From assembly GCA_910592205.1 (NCBI GenBank), contig CAJVPJ010000091.1, forward strand, positions 1-46,698: a DNA stretch of 46,698 bases, read 5' to 3'. The position numbers were made by a program, and so were the translations under genes. This document shows, piece by piece, positions 1 through 12,700 of this stretch. A model generated the notes under the pieces. It was not told where the DNA came from and made no database searches. It saw nothing but the letters and a program-made list of their open reading frames with translations. Within the stretch, counting starts at the first letter, position 1. Each line of letters starts with the position of its first letter. The DNA comes from Paraglomus occultum (taxonomy: Eukaryota > Glomeromycota > Glomeromycetes > Paraglomerales > Paraglomeraceae).

Positions 1-278
1 TTTACATTTATCTAAAGCTCGCAAACGGAACAGTACAAAAATGCAAATATATAATTATAGAGAACAACTTTCCTTTTACTGAGCGAATTCTTTTATCCCA
101 TTTCTTCCCTTCTCGAGAAGACTACAAAATCAACACATCATACTCTCAATTTCCTATAACGATGAGTGTTGTCTGTCTGTTTGACCAGATAATTTCTTGT
201 CAATAACAAGCGTTACCAGATGAGCGAGTCAATGATAAATTCTTCCGCACAAAACTGTTAATTCTAGAGCGTGATGCA

Positions 279-436
279 TTTTCCGTGTCGTGACGGAAAA
301 TTCGTGTCGGGGTAGAATTGTCGTTGTTTCGTGACAATTTTTCCGTGTCAGCGCAAACGCTAAATTAATTTAGAATTTTGTCAGTCTTGTGAAATCATTC
401 AGCAAATTTTCGTGATGATTATTATTTTCCGTGTCA
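279..436. repeat. Three-copy TTTTCCGTGTC repeat with two small inverted repeats
   Basis: The motif TTTTCCGTGTC occurs at 279-289, 339-349 and 425-435, always in the same orientation. The first copy is the left arm of a perfect 8-nt inverted repeat (TTTTCCGT ... ACGGAAAA, 279-300). A second inverted repeat, AATTGTC ... GACAATT, lies at 316-339. The cluster sits 70-220 bases upstream of a TATA box, so it could be a set of regulator sites or the end of an old element. The rest of 1-500 shows nothing that looks coding. Confidence 0.5.
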
Positions 437-503
437 GAAACAGATAAGTGGCTCACATCCCATTAATTAACCGACGGCGGGTGAGTTGTTGTCTGCCAAC
501 GTC

Positions 504-512
504 TATATAAAA
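504..512 (+). promoter_or_regulatory. TATA box without an evident downstream gene
   Basis: TATATAAAA lies in a short GC-richer context and is followed by a pyrimidine- and A-rich leader typical of fungal 5' ends. The first ATG, at 591, opens only a five-codon frame. No plus-strand ORF of useful length follows before GCN1 at 3792. This may be the orphan promoter of a lost gene or of a non-coding transcript. 513-920 otherwise holds nothing I can support. Confidence 0.4.
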
Positions 513-920
513 GCATAAACAAGAGCCCAGAAAAAACTCAAGATCCAACTTCCTCTATCTTGGAAACAAATTCACTCATCATAAAAGCTCAATGTACTTT
601 AAGTCATAAGCACATATCAAAGCTTGCACTAACAAATTTCATGCTCTTCTAATTTTATTTCCTGAAATAGTTCTGCCAGTGTCTGATGATTATTTTATGT
701 AAAAGAATTAACCATTGCTGAAATGATAAGACTGTTAATTTTGGAGATGTGTAATGTGGTGGAAGTAAATTTGCCACATATATATTATATATATAGATTC
801 TCATTGTCATTGCTAAAATCATTTCATTAGAAGTATAGTTAAACAAGTAATAAAGCAATATTAATATCATTACTTTTTTTTGGTTTCTTTGTATTTGGAG
901 TATCATGGAATATTAATATG

Positions 921-1527
921 TTAAATCTCGCTTTTGTGGAAGCTATTAATATTGACAACCTGAAAAAGTTTCACAACTGGTCTGTTTTGTCTCAACTGTT
1001 CCTCTTCATCCTCTTCTTTTACACTATCTTGCTCCACAAGCTTAATGGTATTGCTCACAATGATTAAATTTACACTCATAACTCAGTGGTTATGTGATCA
1101 AGGCAGCCATGCAGACAAAATAGTGGTACTAGTACAGGGTCTTTTACTTGATGATTGTTAAAATAAAATTCAAATGTAAAGCACATACCTTTGTTTTCCA
1201 TACCAAAGTGATGACAGGAAGCACAGCTGAACCAAATTCTTGAACATCTGCATATGCAGGAATTCTTAACATATTAATATGGGGCATGCTGCAACAAAAC
1301 CAGACAAAGTAAACAAGTTGATTTTCATTATCTTTTTTGATTTGTGAAACAATTAACAGATCCAATTAGTTAAAGGTGAAGGTACTAAAAACCAGTAATA
1401 ATATTTATCTTTTGCTGAGCAGTTTGATGTTGACAGTCCCTGACCACATCATAGTAATAGGCGAAAATACAGTATAATGAGTCTTGACAGTGGTACCCAC
1501 ATTAGAACTCATCATTAGAGCATGAAA
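921..1527 (-). pseudogene. Relic of a multi-exon gene, probable lineage-specific family
   Basis: Three minus-strand segments look coding but do not join into one intact frame. The first, 1405-1527, follows a weak acceptor and ends in TAA after HTYTVFSPITMMWSGTVNIK and LLSKR. The second, 1189-1288, has a good acceptor (TTGTTGCAG) and donor (GTATGT) and encodes LRIPAYADVQEFGSAVLPVI plus a short tail. The third, about 1085-921, encodes an acidic stretch (SVKEEDEEEQ) and then VVKLFQ before TAA. The order and spacing look like the 3' end of one gene. The first segment ends in a stop instead of a donor, which is why I call it broken. I believe segments of this kind recur in arbuscular mycorrhizal genomes, but that is recall only. 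Function unknown. Confidence 0.4.
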
Positions 1528-2261
1528 CTTTTTTTTTGGTTTTCAACCAATATAGATGCTGTAAATATAAAAGCATCTCATCTCAGATTAGTTGGATTGA
1601 TTGGATATTAGATAAGTTTGAGAAATATTATTGTATTATTGGCATAATAAAATGGTATTGAAATTGCTGAATATAATGATTATATTATTATTATTATTAT
1701 TGCCTAATACTAACAGAAGTGATAAATTGAAAGTTCAAGCAAGTGTTCTTATTCTAGTGTGTTGAAGCAAAGCAACTATGCCATGTTGGAGAACTGAACT
1801 TGAATAAACTTATCTGAATGGTTAGAAAATTTTCACTGCTTACCAGCACTAAAAGGTGATGCTAATTTAAATTGTCATTCTGTATAACTTTACAACTCTT
1901 CAGTCTGCAATTAAGCAAAAGATAGCACAGTTAATATTAATATAGAGCAAGGCAAATAGCCACTACAGAACTATTACATATACAGCAATGCACTTTAATA
2001 CTTTTTTGTTATTGATGGTCTGTGGCCCATTGTAATTGAAGGGGTCTAGCCATCTTGCACTCACACAAATTTCTGTGAAGGCCAAGTTATGATAATAATA
2101 TAGTAGTGAGGATGATATCATACCTCAACAATCTAGCCCTTATATGTATATGGGCCCACCAGGAGAACCATTTACCCACCAAGACACCTTACAGTACCCA
2201 GTGACCATTCATCAAGTGCTCCTTTCAATTCCCACAGGAAGCCAGACTCTAAATATAAGTA

Positions 2262-2699
2262 TTATGTTAGTATATATATAGTAATAGCAGCCATCTGCTG
2301 TTGATAAACACTCTCTCTTGGAGCCCGTGCCTTTGATTGACCACTGACTAACACTGGTGCCATCTTGTGTGAATAATTGGCTGCTGTTTGGATGCTCTTT
2401 CCATCTAAGATGCATAAGACCTCAATGAGAACGTCATAGTAATAGTATTTGATCATGCCATTTTGGTACATTGGGACATCCATTAATGGGCAGGAGGGGT
2501 AGATTATGAGTAGAACTTTTTGCAAGATAATGGAATGCAAGAGGGGTGAAGACAATTTGAAGCAATTAGTTGTCCTATCCGTGATCAATACTCCATATTG
2601 AGTAAGAAATTCGGCCAATTCAATATTCCGATCCTGATTCCTATTTCCCCCAATGTCTTTATTTCCCAGCCAGAATATTATGGACTCACATTGTCTGAT
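2262..2699 (-). pseudogene. Relic of an expanded fungal family, possibly Crinkler-associated
   Basis: The minus strand is open from about 2699 to a stop at 2262. It reads ESIIFWLGNKDIG, then ELAEFLTQYGVLITD, FKLSSPLLHSIILQKVLLII, and finally MAPVLVSGQ and RAPRESVYQQQM. The pattern SSPL...ILQK...YP...VP...PRESVY matches, by memory, a very numerous protein family of arbuscular mycorrhizal fungi often found in Crinkler-type models. No start codon fits the 5' end. The frame breaks after PRESVY, and a later stretch near 2040-2090 (SARWLDPFNYNGPQTINN) lies in another frame. It reads best as a decayed copy. An alternative is one exon of a poorly spliced gene. Confidence 0.4.
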
Positions 2700-3468
2700 T
2701 CATATACTCACTTCCTTGAATATACACTTTTCAATTTCTCAGACATAGAGGTCCCAACAATCTCTAATATCTCTATCATATGTTTGCTTCACAGCCAGCT
2801 AATGCAAAGTTGGGTTCAGAAACGTTATAGAAAATACGACTTTAAGATTTGCTTTTTCAACCTTTTTTCGTTCCTGTATTATAGTTGTCGAGTAAGAGTT
2901 TGCATAGTGGGAAAACCGTTGCTACAGCTGTGAAGAATTTTCTCGAGAATTATGCTGAAATTCATGGACTCGTAGAAATGTCAATCGCATTACTTAATCG
3001 CTTACACTTTTACCAGCTGGAACGAGTACAAATCGGTCTATCGTGATTTTATCGCAGGTCTCGAAAACGACAGCACGTTGAAATTGTTAAAATATGATGC
3101 GTTCCGCAAATTGTGACACCAATTAATGCCTTACAGTTGAACCCGTTTTGCCGAAGCCGTCGCGTCTTTGACTCGTCATGACGAGAAATTCGGTAAAACG
3201 AGACTCTTTGTAACGGAGTTTGGATTAAAGTCAAGTGATATTAGGTATACGAGACTTTTGTAAATAATATTTTATTATAAACGCCAGCACGTGGAAAGAA
3301 GAACAAGTCAAATTAACGACTTAAAGAAATGGATCTATTCTAGATTGCTTCTGGCTTGTAATGCAGTGAACCATCTCTAATATCCAACCCGTTAATATCA
3401 ATCTTTCTCTATTAGCAACGGCGGTTACAGAACGGATTTCCCTATTACTATATATAAATGGGTCCGGT

Positions 3469-3549
3469 TCATTTGCCCGACAATCACAAAAACTACCAAG
3501 AAAGGATAACTTTGAAATAAATATTTGTCGGGCAAATGACTGTCGGGCA
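3469..3549. repeat. Foldback repeat, MITE-like
   Basis: The 15-mer TCATTTGCCCGACAA (3469-3483) has a perfect inverted copy at 3525-3539, separated by a 41-nt AT-rich loop. A third partial copy, TGTCGGGCA, follows immediately at 3541-3549. The arms are GC-rich against an AT-rich background. The structure fits a short foldback element or the remnant of a MITE. I could not define its outer ends or a target-site duplication. Confidence 0.6.
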
Positions 3550-3662
3550 GGGCTCCCTTTTAGTGGTCACTTCTGCTATATCAACCACAAGATTAAATAA
3601 ATACTCGTTGAAAATCTTAAATCATAATCATTACTGTTACTATTACAGATTGCGTCCATCAC

Positions 3663-3693
3663 CACGTGCCGAAAAAATTTTAGATATCACGTG
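3663..3693. promoter_or_regulatory. Two CACGTG E-boxes upstream of GCN1
   Basis: CACGTG occurs at 3663-3668 and at 3688-3693, 25 bp apart and about 100-130 bp before the GCN1 start codon. CACGTG is the core of bHLH sites such as fungal Cbf1/Pho4-type boxes. Two copies this close to a start are unlikely in AT-rich DNA, so a role in GCN1 transcription is plausible but inferred. Confidence 0.45.
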
Positions 3694-3791
3694 ACATAGA
3701 TTTTAATCGTCCGAAAAGTTTGCAGAGGCAAACACCAAAATAGCTAATACTAGTCTGTCAATAGAGAAACATTGTATCCGACAAATCACAG

Positions 3792-6700
3792 ATGGCCACA
3801 AAGGATATACTAGAAATAAATGTATTTGATCTAGCCTTGAGTGACTTGTTCAAGAATCGTGGCTCAGCTATTTACAGCTCCGACCTCAACACAAGGCTAG
3901 AGTTTTTGAACGCGTTACTCACAAAAATCAGAGCTGGAGGTAGAGCATGGTTTGATCAAAAAAGAAAGATGTCACTGGCATTATCAAACAATTATTTTCA
4001 TAAAAATTTGTAGGCTATTCAGAGAAAATTCTTCCTAGAATTCTACAGTCACTACTTCGTACTTACACTCGATACGATGACCGTGCTTCACGTCAAGCCG
4101 TTCTTACGATATTTAGTGAGTTATACGAGCAAAAAGCAGAAGCATTCCTCAAAGCATTTGTTCCATTGATTGTTGATGAAGCGCAGGAGTTGAATAAAAA
4201 GAGTTCGGATGGGTAAATATAAGTAATGTGTAATATAAACCTTGTCCTGTGATTTGAACAATATCGTAGACGGCGATGCGGAGTTTAACAACAAATCATG
4301 AGAATTCGTTGAATACACAACCTTCCGAACTCTGATGCTTATCCTCCTCACATGATTTATTGTCAAATTTTGTTTAGCTAACCTCTTTTTACACCCTGCT
4401 TATTCCGCGCAGGTCATACACAACGTCAGCTAATAACCGATTCGTCTTGTTAACGTGGATAAATGCTCTTATTGTGTTTGCGGCACAGTCCGATGATTCA
4501 ATTAAGACAAAGTTGATCGAGTTGCAAGCTATATTGTTAGATTCACTAATCGATGACAAAATACGAAGGACTATTAGGCGCGGTGCCATTGTTGACGTCA
4601 GACGATGCGTTAGGAAGGTATGGTAGATACGCGAGACTGGTGGAAGTAGTTGAATATTATTGGAATACCCGATGAATATGTCCTTTCTTATGCGATATTC
4701 TTTTTTCCTAGATTCCTTTAATGATTCCTCTATATATCACCCACTTGACGTCTACAACAAAATCGACAACACCTTCATATCGTAATTCTATCTTATTAGG
4801 GACGATTATCGACGTTGCAATACGTTTAAAAACCCACGATGGAAAAAAGTACGTTCAGGACCAAAAAGACAACATAATTCAGTACTATCTGACAGCTGTC
4901 GCCGGATCAAAGACAATTGTCAATCGCAATGCAACGGAAGCGTTCAACGACTTTATTGCGACGATGATATCTGAGGGAGAATTTGGCGAGAAATTTGTCC
5001 CCTCGCTACAAAAGCTATTGCTCCGTGCTCCAGAAATAGTGCTTAATGGTGAGAGTAATCATGTTATAATATTACAGATAATTGTCCAAGACACTCATTT
5101 TTATTTTAATCTGCTTTTCTCCCTAACAGTCCTCAATCCTCTCGTAAACTCACTTTCGTTTGACACTTCCGAGTTATTCAAGGCACATTTTCTACAACAA
5201 CTCTTAACACTCGTACGGTCCAGTAATAAGACCGTTCAAGCCAATGCCGTAGCATTGCTGTGTGCGTTTACGGAGAAAAGTCGGAAGGATGAGGTGGTTG
5301 TTGAGATTGGGGCCGACGTCATGAAGCTTTTAAGTGGAGGTTGGTTTCAGCAATTAGTATGTGTTGAGAAATTTGGGGTGGAGATGTGCGTGTAGAAAAA
5401 AAAAGTCGGTCAGAGTTGCATGTATGGACACGTTTGCCGTCTGTGAAAGATATCGGGTGCTTTATATTTGATGGTAATAACGGTCTAAAAACCTTAGGAA
5501 ATTTCACTTAAATACTTTTCATCCGAAACAGCGCTTGCTGACCGATTCCTTCAGAAATCAACTAAGTAACGGAAACTGATAAAGTCTTTCTACTCCCTTT
5601 CAAATTCTATAATTCTTCAACTATGTGCCTCTCATAACAGCAAGAGTCTCTTCTCCCGACCACCGTCTAGCATTGTATACAGTTTTAAGTTTTCTACATA
5701 GAACCCCGCTCACGGTTCCTTCGCTTATTTCTGGGCTTATTCCTCTCCTGTCAAAAGAAATCAATGAGAATTCTCTCTCTAAAGGCATCCAAGCGTTTTC
5801 CTCATACGTTCCAATTCTCTTATCTACCGAAACGGAACAAGAACTCTTTGGCAGGATTATTACGGCTATCACGTCTGGTATCAGTTCCGCCAAGTTACCT
5901 GTAAGGCGTTCGTGGGCTTTGGGGCTTGGGAATATTGTCTGGGATGCCAGAGAAGATGCAAGCGTCAAGTTGAGAACTTTGGTGAGAAAAGGATTAGAAT
6001 TGCTTATTGGTATTACCGAAAAGATTGCTGCAAATCCATTGGCTGCAGGCGGGGCGGTTGAGGCCTATGTTTGTATAGCTATTATCGAACGGGTGAAAAA
6101 GTGGAAAGATGAAGAGATTGGTAAGGATACGAAAGCTAGCGGGGCAATGTTACGTGAAATTTACGGTTATCGTTGAATGTGAAACTTAATTTATTATAGA
6201 TGGTTTGATCGAGTCGAAAAATCTACGAAACATTATCCTTGTGACTAGCCCAAAGCCATCGTTTTTGCTTTGGGATAAGGTTTATTCTAAATTTACTACT
6301 TTCGAGGAAGGAAGATGGTTTTTAAGAGCGCTCGAGGGAATTTTATTAAATGAACGAGTAGACGCCAAGGAAGTCAAGTAAGCAGCAACAAAGAAATTGT
6401 ATGAATTAAGTAAAAGTATTTAAGTTAATATCACTATGATTTAGGATTGCATTAGCCGTTGCGTTCATCTACTTAATTACTGCGGCAAACGACCATGAAA
6501 CGCGCAGGGAAGCCTATGACACGCTAGTACGTTGCAATAAGGAAAATGCGCCATTAGTGGGTGAAATCCTGCAAGAGGGACTGAGGAATTGGGTAGGGAA
6601 TGTAAGTGCAAAGTAGGTTTTGTATGCAGGTGCTTTCAACTTTAGCCGATTTTTTGAGCCAAATTCTAAACATTATATATATATATATATATTATCAACT

Positions 6701-9700
6701 GTAATGATTTTTTGAAATCCGCTTATGCAGCTCGAAAAGGGCAGCAGAGATTCTACCGCAATGCTGGTTGCTACAAGTTCTCCATCCCTAGATCCAACAA
6801 CGTCGGCTTATAGACTTTCCACAGTCTTGACCGCGATTACAACGTTCGAGAAGGATGTCGACTCTCTGATAGCCGAACATGCGGTTGTCAATTTGTTAGT
6901 GTTAGCGCACCATCCAGCTATAGGTGTGGATCTTATTTTCCTAATCACTTATACGCAAGAGTAAAAATTTATCCTTGTATTAATTCTTACGCTCTGTAAA
7001 ATAGTCTCTCCAACAGATAAATATAACTGGATTAGCTTAGTTCAAAGAGCCGGATTAAATCCTGGAAAAATAGTCGAAACTCATTATGGAAAACTGCGGC
7101 AACTGGTACTGGATAATATCAACGTAGGATATGAGGTGAGTCTGAATCCAAAGTCACATGTTTTGCGCGAGACACGTTCGTTAACGCTCACTTATTGATC
7201 AACTTGATTATTTCAGTCTCAATATTTTTACAAAGCTGCTATGCACTCGATATCTACTCTAGTGTTTATTCATCCGGAAGTGATTGTGCCTTTGTTTATG
7301 GCACAATGTCACAGAGATCTTGATGTGGCATTACTGAATGGGATAGGAGATCATGAAATTGGTATTTGGAAAACTAAAGAGAATGAACTTTTCGTTGATG
7401 TGTTGAAACGTAACAAGAATAAGATTGTAGAAGACCGTAACCGTAAAGATTATCAGACAGAGAGGTGGGAACGCGAGGTGCGCGAACAAATTGCAAAGAA
7501 GAAAGGTGCTTCTAATACTGATACGCCAAAATTGACAAAGGATGAACAGGCAGCTGTAGATGCCCAATTCGCTAAAGAATCGCAGATACGAAAACATGTA
7601 AATGAAATTCGAGAAAAAATGTTGCGAGGTCTAGATATTATCGATTCTATGATTAGAGGGAATTCCGGAGCAATGGGAGAAAGGATATCGGAATTAATGC
7701 AACTGTTAAATGTTGTTGTGAAAAAGGGTGGCAAATTATTTGGTCAGAAAGCAGTTGAGACTTATTTGAAGATTGGAGAATGTACGGACGATAGTGTAAA
7801 ATCTGTCATACTGTATGTTGGAATTGCTACATTACGAGTTATGGACATTCAAGAAGTACCTGAACAGTGGCAAGAGGAGCCTTTAGGACATCTTTGTACT
7901 CGCGTACTATTTCGACTAAGATTAATAACAGAACGAACACCCCTTTCCCCCACTTCTTTTACATATTGTTTTGCGTTAATTTATGAAATTATTCAAAAGA
8001 AAGGAATAGAGTACGTCGAAGCAAGCTATGATCACGAATCAGAGTACGCCGGTGGCGTCGCTCTTGAGCAGGTTGCTTTAAGTCTAGATATCATAAAATT
8101 CCATTGTTCAAGGGGCGCGTCTAGTCTTTTACCCCGGGAAAGTATGCTTGAATCGTTGTTGCTTATCATCAAAGAAGTTCCGAAGTTATCAAAGAAGGCT
8201 CGAAATACGCTCATGGAATTTTGTCAGGCCATTAGTGAGACCGCAACTGTTACCGAGATATCGGTACTGTTTCGTGGTCTTCTTGTGTCTGAATCTTTTT
8301 TGAGACACGCATGTCTGCAAGCACTTGAATTCCTTGACCTCACAGAATTTGATTTTGCGACAGAGCTATGGATTGCGTGCTTTGATGAAGATACCAGCTG
8401 CAGCCGTCTAGCTACTAAATTGTGGGACGATAACGGAATGGACATTGAGGATTGCTATGCGGTGGAATTATTGTCCTTTGTCGTGCATGAGGTTGAGAAT
8501 GTTAGAATTGCCGCAGCTAAGGCACTTGGAAATGCAGTAATATATTACCAAAATACCGTTTCTGATACGTTGCAACTGATTTTTCAACGATTCAAAGAAG
8601 AAGTATGCGATTGAATTTGACAAGTTAGATACAAAGTAAACGATATTTGTTTGCGTCATTAATTTTTTTCTATGTAAATAGGCACGACCTATACAACCGG
8701 AATACGACGAATATGGAATGATAATACAGTCATCGCTCAACAAGAAAGACCCATGGGAATCTCGATACGGTCTAGCTTATGCACTCGAAATGTTAGCTCC
8801 GAAACTGGAAAAGGAAAATTTTGAAAGTCTGTTAAACTTTCTTATTGTCAATGAGGCAGTTGGCGATCGCAATGACAGAGTGCGAGAGAAAATGCTTGAT
8901 GTAGGATTGGCTCTTATAGATGCACACGGTACCAGACACTTGTCGACGTTGATGCCAATTTTTGAGCAATATCTGGACCAGCCGCCAATTGATTCAGAGG
9001 TTCACGATCGAATAAGAGAGTCTGTTGTCATATGGTTTGGTGCGTTAGCAAAGAATTTGAATTCGGAAGATCCGAGGATTCCAATTGTCATCGACCGACT
9101 CTTGGATACACTCAAGACCCCGTCTGAACCTGTTCAACAAGCCGTTGCACAGTGTCTGCCTCCGTTAATGAAAACTTCCAAAGAAGTAGCCCCTGCGTTA
9201 ATAAAGCAATTGATGAACGAACTCTTTCATTCTGAAAAATACGCTCATCGAAGAGGAGCCGCTTATGGTCTAGCGGGGGTTGTCAAAGGTGCGGGCTTAG
9301 CAGCACTCAAGGACTGTCGAATTATGGCCCAACTAAATGAAGCAGTTGATAATAAGAAGGATTACAAATGTCGACAAGGAGCTTTATTTGCGTTTGAGAC
9401 GCTTTCCCTATCACTGGGTCGATTGTTTGAGCCCTACGTTATACAGATTTTACCGCTACTTTTGGCATGTTATGGCGATAGCAATCCGGACGTTCGTGAA
9501 GCAACTGCAGAAACATCTCGAGCTATAATGAGTAAAATTAGTGGACATTGTGTCAAGCTTATTCTCCCATCGTTGTTGGAGGGTCTCAAGGATACTCAAT
9601 GGCGTACAAAGAAAGGATCGGTTGAACTGTTGGGAGCAATGGCTTTCTGCGCCCCCAAGCAGCTGTCGATTTCTTTGCCCACGATCGTTCCAAGATTGAC

Positions 9701-12700
9701 GGAAGTATTGACAGATTCGCATACACACGTTCAATCTGCGGCGAATCAGGCGCTATTACATTTCGGAGAAATCATTAATAATCCCGAGATTCAAGCTTTA
9801 GTACCTGTACTATTACAAGCTTTAAGCGATCCTGACAAGAATACGCAGGCTGCTTTGGATAATTTGCTTGAAACGGCTTTCGTGCATTATATTGATGCAC
9901 CCTCGCTGGCATTGGTTTGTACCATCAAATAACAATGACAGTTCTAATCTTTATTTTTTTATTCAGATTGTAATTATGCAATGCTTTACACGTCATTTAT
10001 TTCAGGTAATGCCTATTTTAGAACGAGGTTTACGAGAACGCGGCACGGAAATAAAAAAGAAAGCATCTCAAATAGTTGGGAATATGGCGTTTTTGACTGA
10101 TGTGAACGACTTAATTCCATATCTGTCTCGCCTATTACCTGGCCTTAATGAGGTCCTTGTCGATCCAGTACCGGAAGCGCGCGCAACTGCAGCAAAGGCT
10201 CTTGGATCGATGGTTGAAAAACTTGGCGAAGACAATTTCCCTGGACTAATCGATGATTTGATTAACACACTTCGATCAGACACTAGCGGTGTCGACCGGC
10301 AGGGTGCAGCACAAGGATTGAGTGAAATTTTGGCTGGACTTGGTTTAGAGAAACTTGACGGATTATTGCCAGAGATCATTACAAATACGGGAAGTAAAAA
10401 GCATTATGTGAGGGAAGGGTTTATGTCGTTACTTATCTATCTGCCTGCGACATTCGGAACGCGTTTTCAGCCCTATCTTGGCCGTACTATTCCGGCTATT
10501 CTTTCGGGTCTGGCTGATGATTCGGAATATGTTCGAGATGCTTCATTACGGGCTGGTCAGATGATCGTTACAAATTACGCTAATAAAGCTGTAGACCTGT
10601 TGCTGCCCGAACTAGAGAGAGGGTTGTTCGATGACAACTGGAGGATTCGACAAAGCTCTGTACAGCTCATGGGTGATTTGCTTTATCGCATTACGGGTAT
10701 CAGTGGAAAATCGAATATTGGGGAAGATGAAGATGAGGCAGGCGGGACGGAAGCCAGTAGAAAAGCTTTACTTGAAACACTCGGAAGAGAAAGGCGTGAT
10801 CGTGTGCTTGCCGCGTTATATATTGTTAGGCAAGATGGTGAGAAAAGCTCGTTGTTCCTTTCCTTTTCAAATGTCGAAAATTTTTTCTTGCATAAGCTCA
10901 CATCTTTTAAATTCACAGTGGCTGCCCTTGTTCGTTCATCTGCGCTTCACGTTTGGAAAGCAATAGTCTCAAACACACCTCGAACAATAAAAGAAATGCT
11001 TCCAATAATGATGACAATAATAATCCGTAACCTTGCCAGTACGAGCATCGACCAACGGCAAGTTGCTGCAAGAACTTTGGGCGAACTCGTGAGAAAGTTG
11101 GGAGAAAGCGTGTTATCTGAGATTGTTCCGATTTTGGAGAAAGGCTTGGATTCGTCTGAATCTGGTACTCGACAAGGTGTCTGTATTGCATTAAGTGAAA
11201 TTATGGGCACGGCCGGAAAGTTACAGATTATTGACTTTATGGATTCGATTATATCGGCGGTGAGGAAAGCTTTAGTGGATGAATCTGCAGAAGTAAGGGA
11301 AGCTGCTGCTCAAGGTAAACAATGATTTTGTGATAAATCTGATTGAAATGATATCCTAATTTCTTTATCATTGTTTGTAGCATTCGATGCACTCCAACAA
11401 CATGTGGGACCGAAGGCAATCGATGAAATTCTCCCGAGTCTGTTAAATTCACTTCAATCAGAAGAGAACTCTACCTATGCTTTAGAAGCTCTTAAGGAAA
11501 TCATGACTGTTCGAGCCAACATTGTATTCCCTGTTCTTATCCCAACTTTAATCACTGTACCTATAACAACATTTAACGCTCGCGCTCTTGCGTCTCTTGT
11601 AACCGTTGCCGGTCCAGTGTTGAATAGACGACTTACAAATATTCTCTCGGCTCTGATGAATTCAATCATTATGGAGACTAATCAGGCGACAATACAAGAA
11701 TTACGTGAAACTGAGAAAGCCTTATTACTTTCTATTGACAACGCGGAAGGACTACAAACTCTAATGATGATGCTTTTCGAGACGGTTAAAAGCGAACAGC
11801 CTTCTCAACGCGCAGCAACATGCGATGTAATTGCCATTTTCTGCAGCGAAAGCAGCATGGACTTTTCGCGCTACGTCGTTGACTGGATCGATATATTAAT
11901 ATCGCTACTCGATGATCGTCAGATGGACGTAGTACGGTCAGCGTGGGGAGCGCTGCACGCCGTAACGAGTTCTGTTAAGAGAGAAGAATTGGAACGATTA
12001 GTAGTACCTGTGAGAAAAGCAGTAAAGAATACTGGTATCGCTGGCGTTGATTTACCTGGATTTTGTTTGCCAAAGGGCATTAGCCCGATATTACCTATTT
12101 TCTCGCAGGGGTTAATGTACGGTACAGCAGAGATAAGGGAACAGGCGGCATTGGGCATCGGGGATCTTATTCAGAGAACTGCAGCGGAAGCCTTAAGACC
12201 ATTTGTTACACAGATTACTGGACCACTGATTCGTATTATTGGTGAGAGGTATCCACCGCAAGTGAAGGCAGCCATACTACAAACTTTGAGGTATTCTTCC
12301 GAGTTGTTCGTTGCATGCTTTCAATATGTTTTTTTGCAATCGCGTCGACTTGTTAATCCAAATGCCTTTATTTGTTTCTGATAGTCTTCTCCTTACCAAA
12401 GTTCCAACCCATCTGAAACCTTTCCTTCCTCAACTTCAACGCACGTTTATCAAATCTTTAACTGATCCGTCATCGGCCCAAGTGCGCATCCGCGCAGCTT
12501 CTGCACTTGGCATTCTAATTTCCTTGCAAACGCGTGTTGATCCATTGGTAGCTGAGCTGGTGTCTGGAATCAAGTCTAGTGAGCCGAATGTTAAGGAAAC
12601 TATGTTGAGCGCATTAGCAAGTGTTCTTAATAAAGCGGGTGGTGGAATGAGTGAAGTTTCAAAGAAGGGTGTAATAGGCGTTGTTTCAACAGGCTTGAAC

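Larger units (their letters stand above)
2700..3791. other. Spacer upstream of GCN1
   Basis: No convincing coding sequence on either strand. The plus-strand frame at 2598-2933 is the shadow of the minus-strand relic. The stretch contains the foldback repeat at 3469-3549 and two E-boxes near 3663-3693, listed separately. Confidence 0.5.

Noticed and set aside
2598-2933. Plus-strand 111-codon frame
   Set aside because: Lies opposite the minus-strand relic, which has recognisable residues; the plus frame has none.
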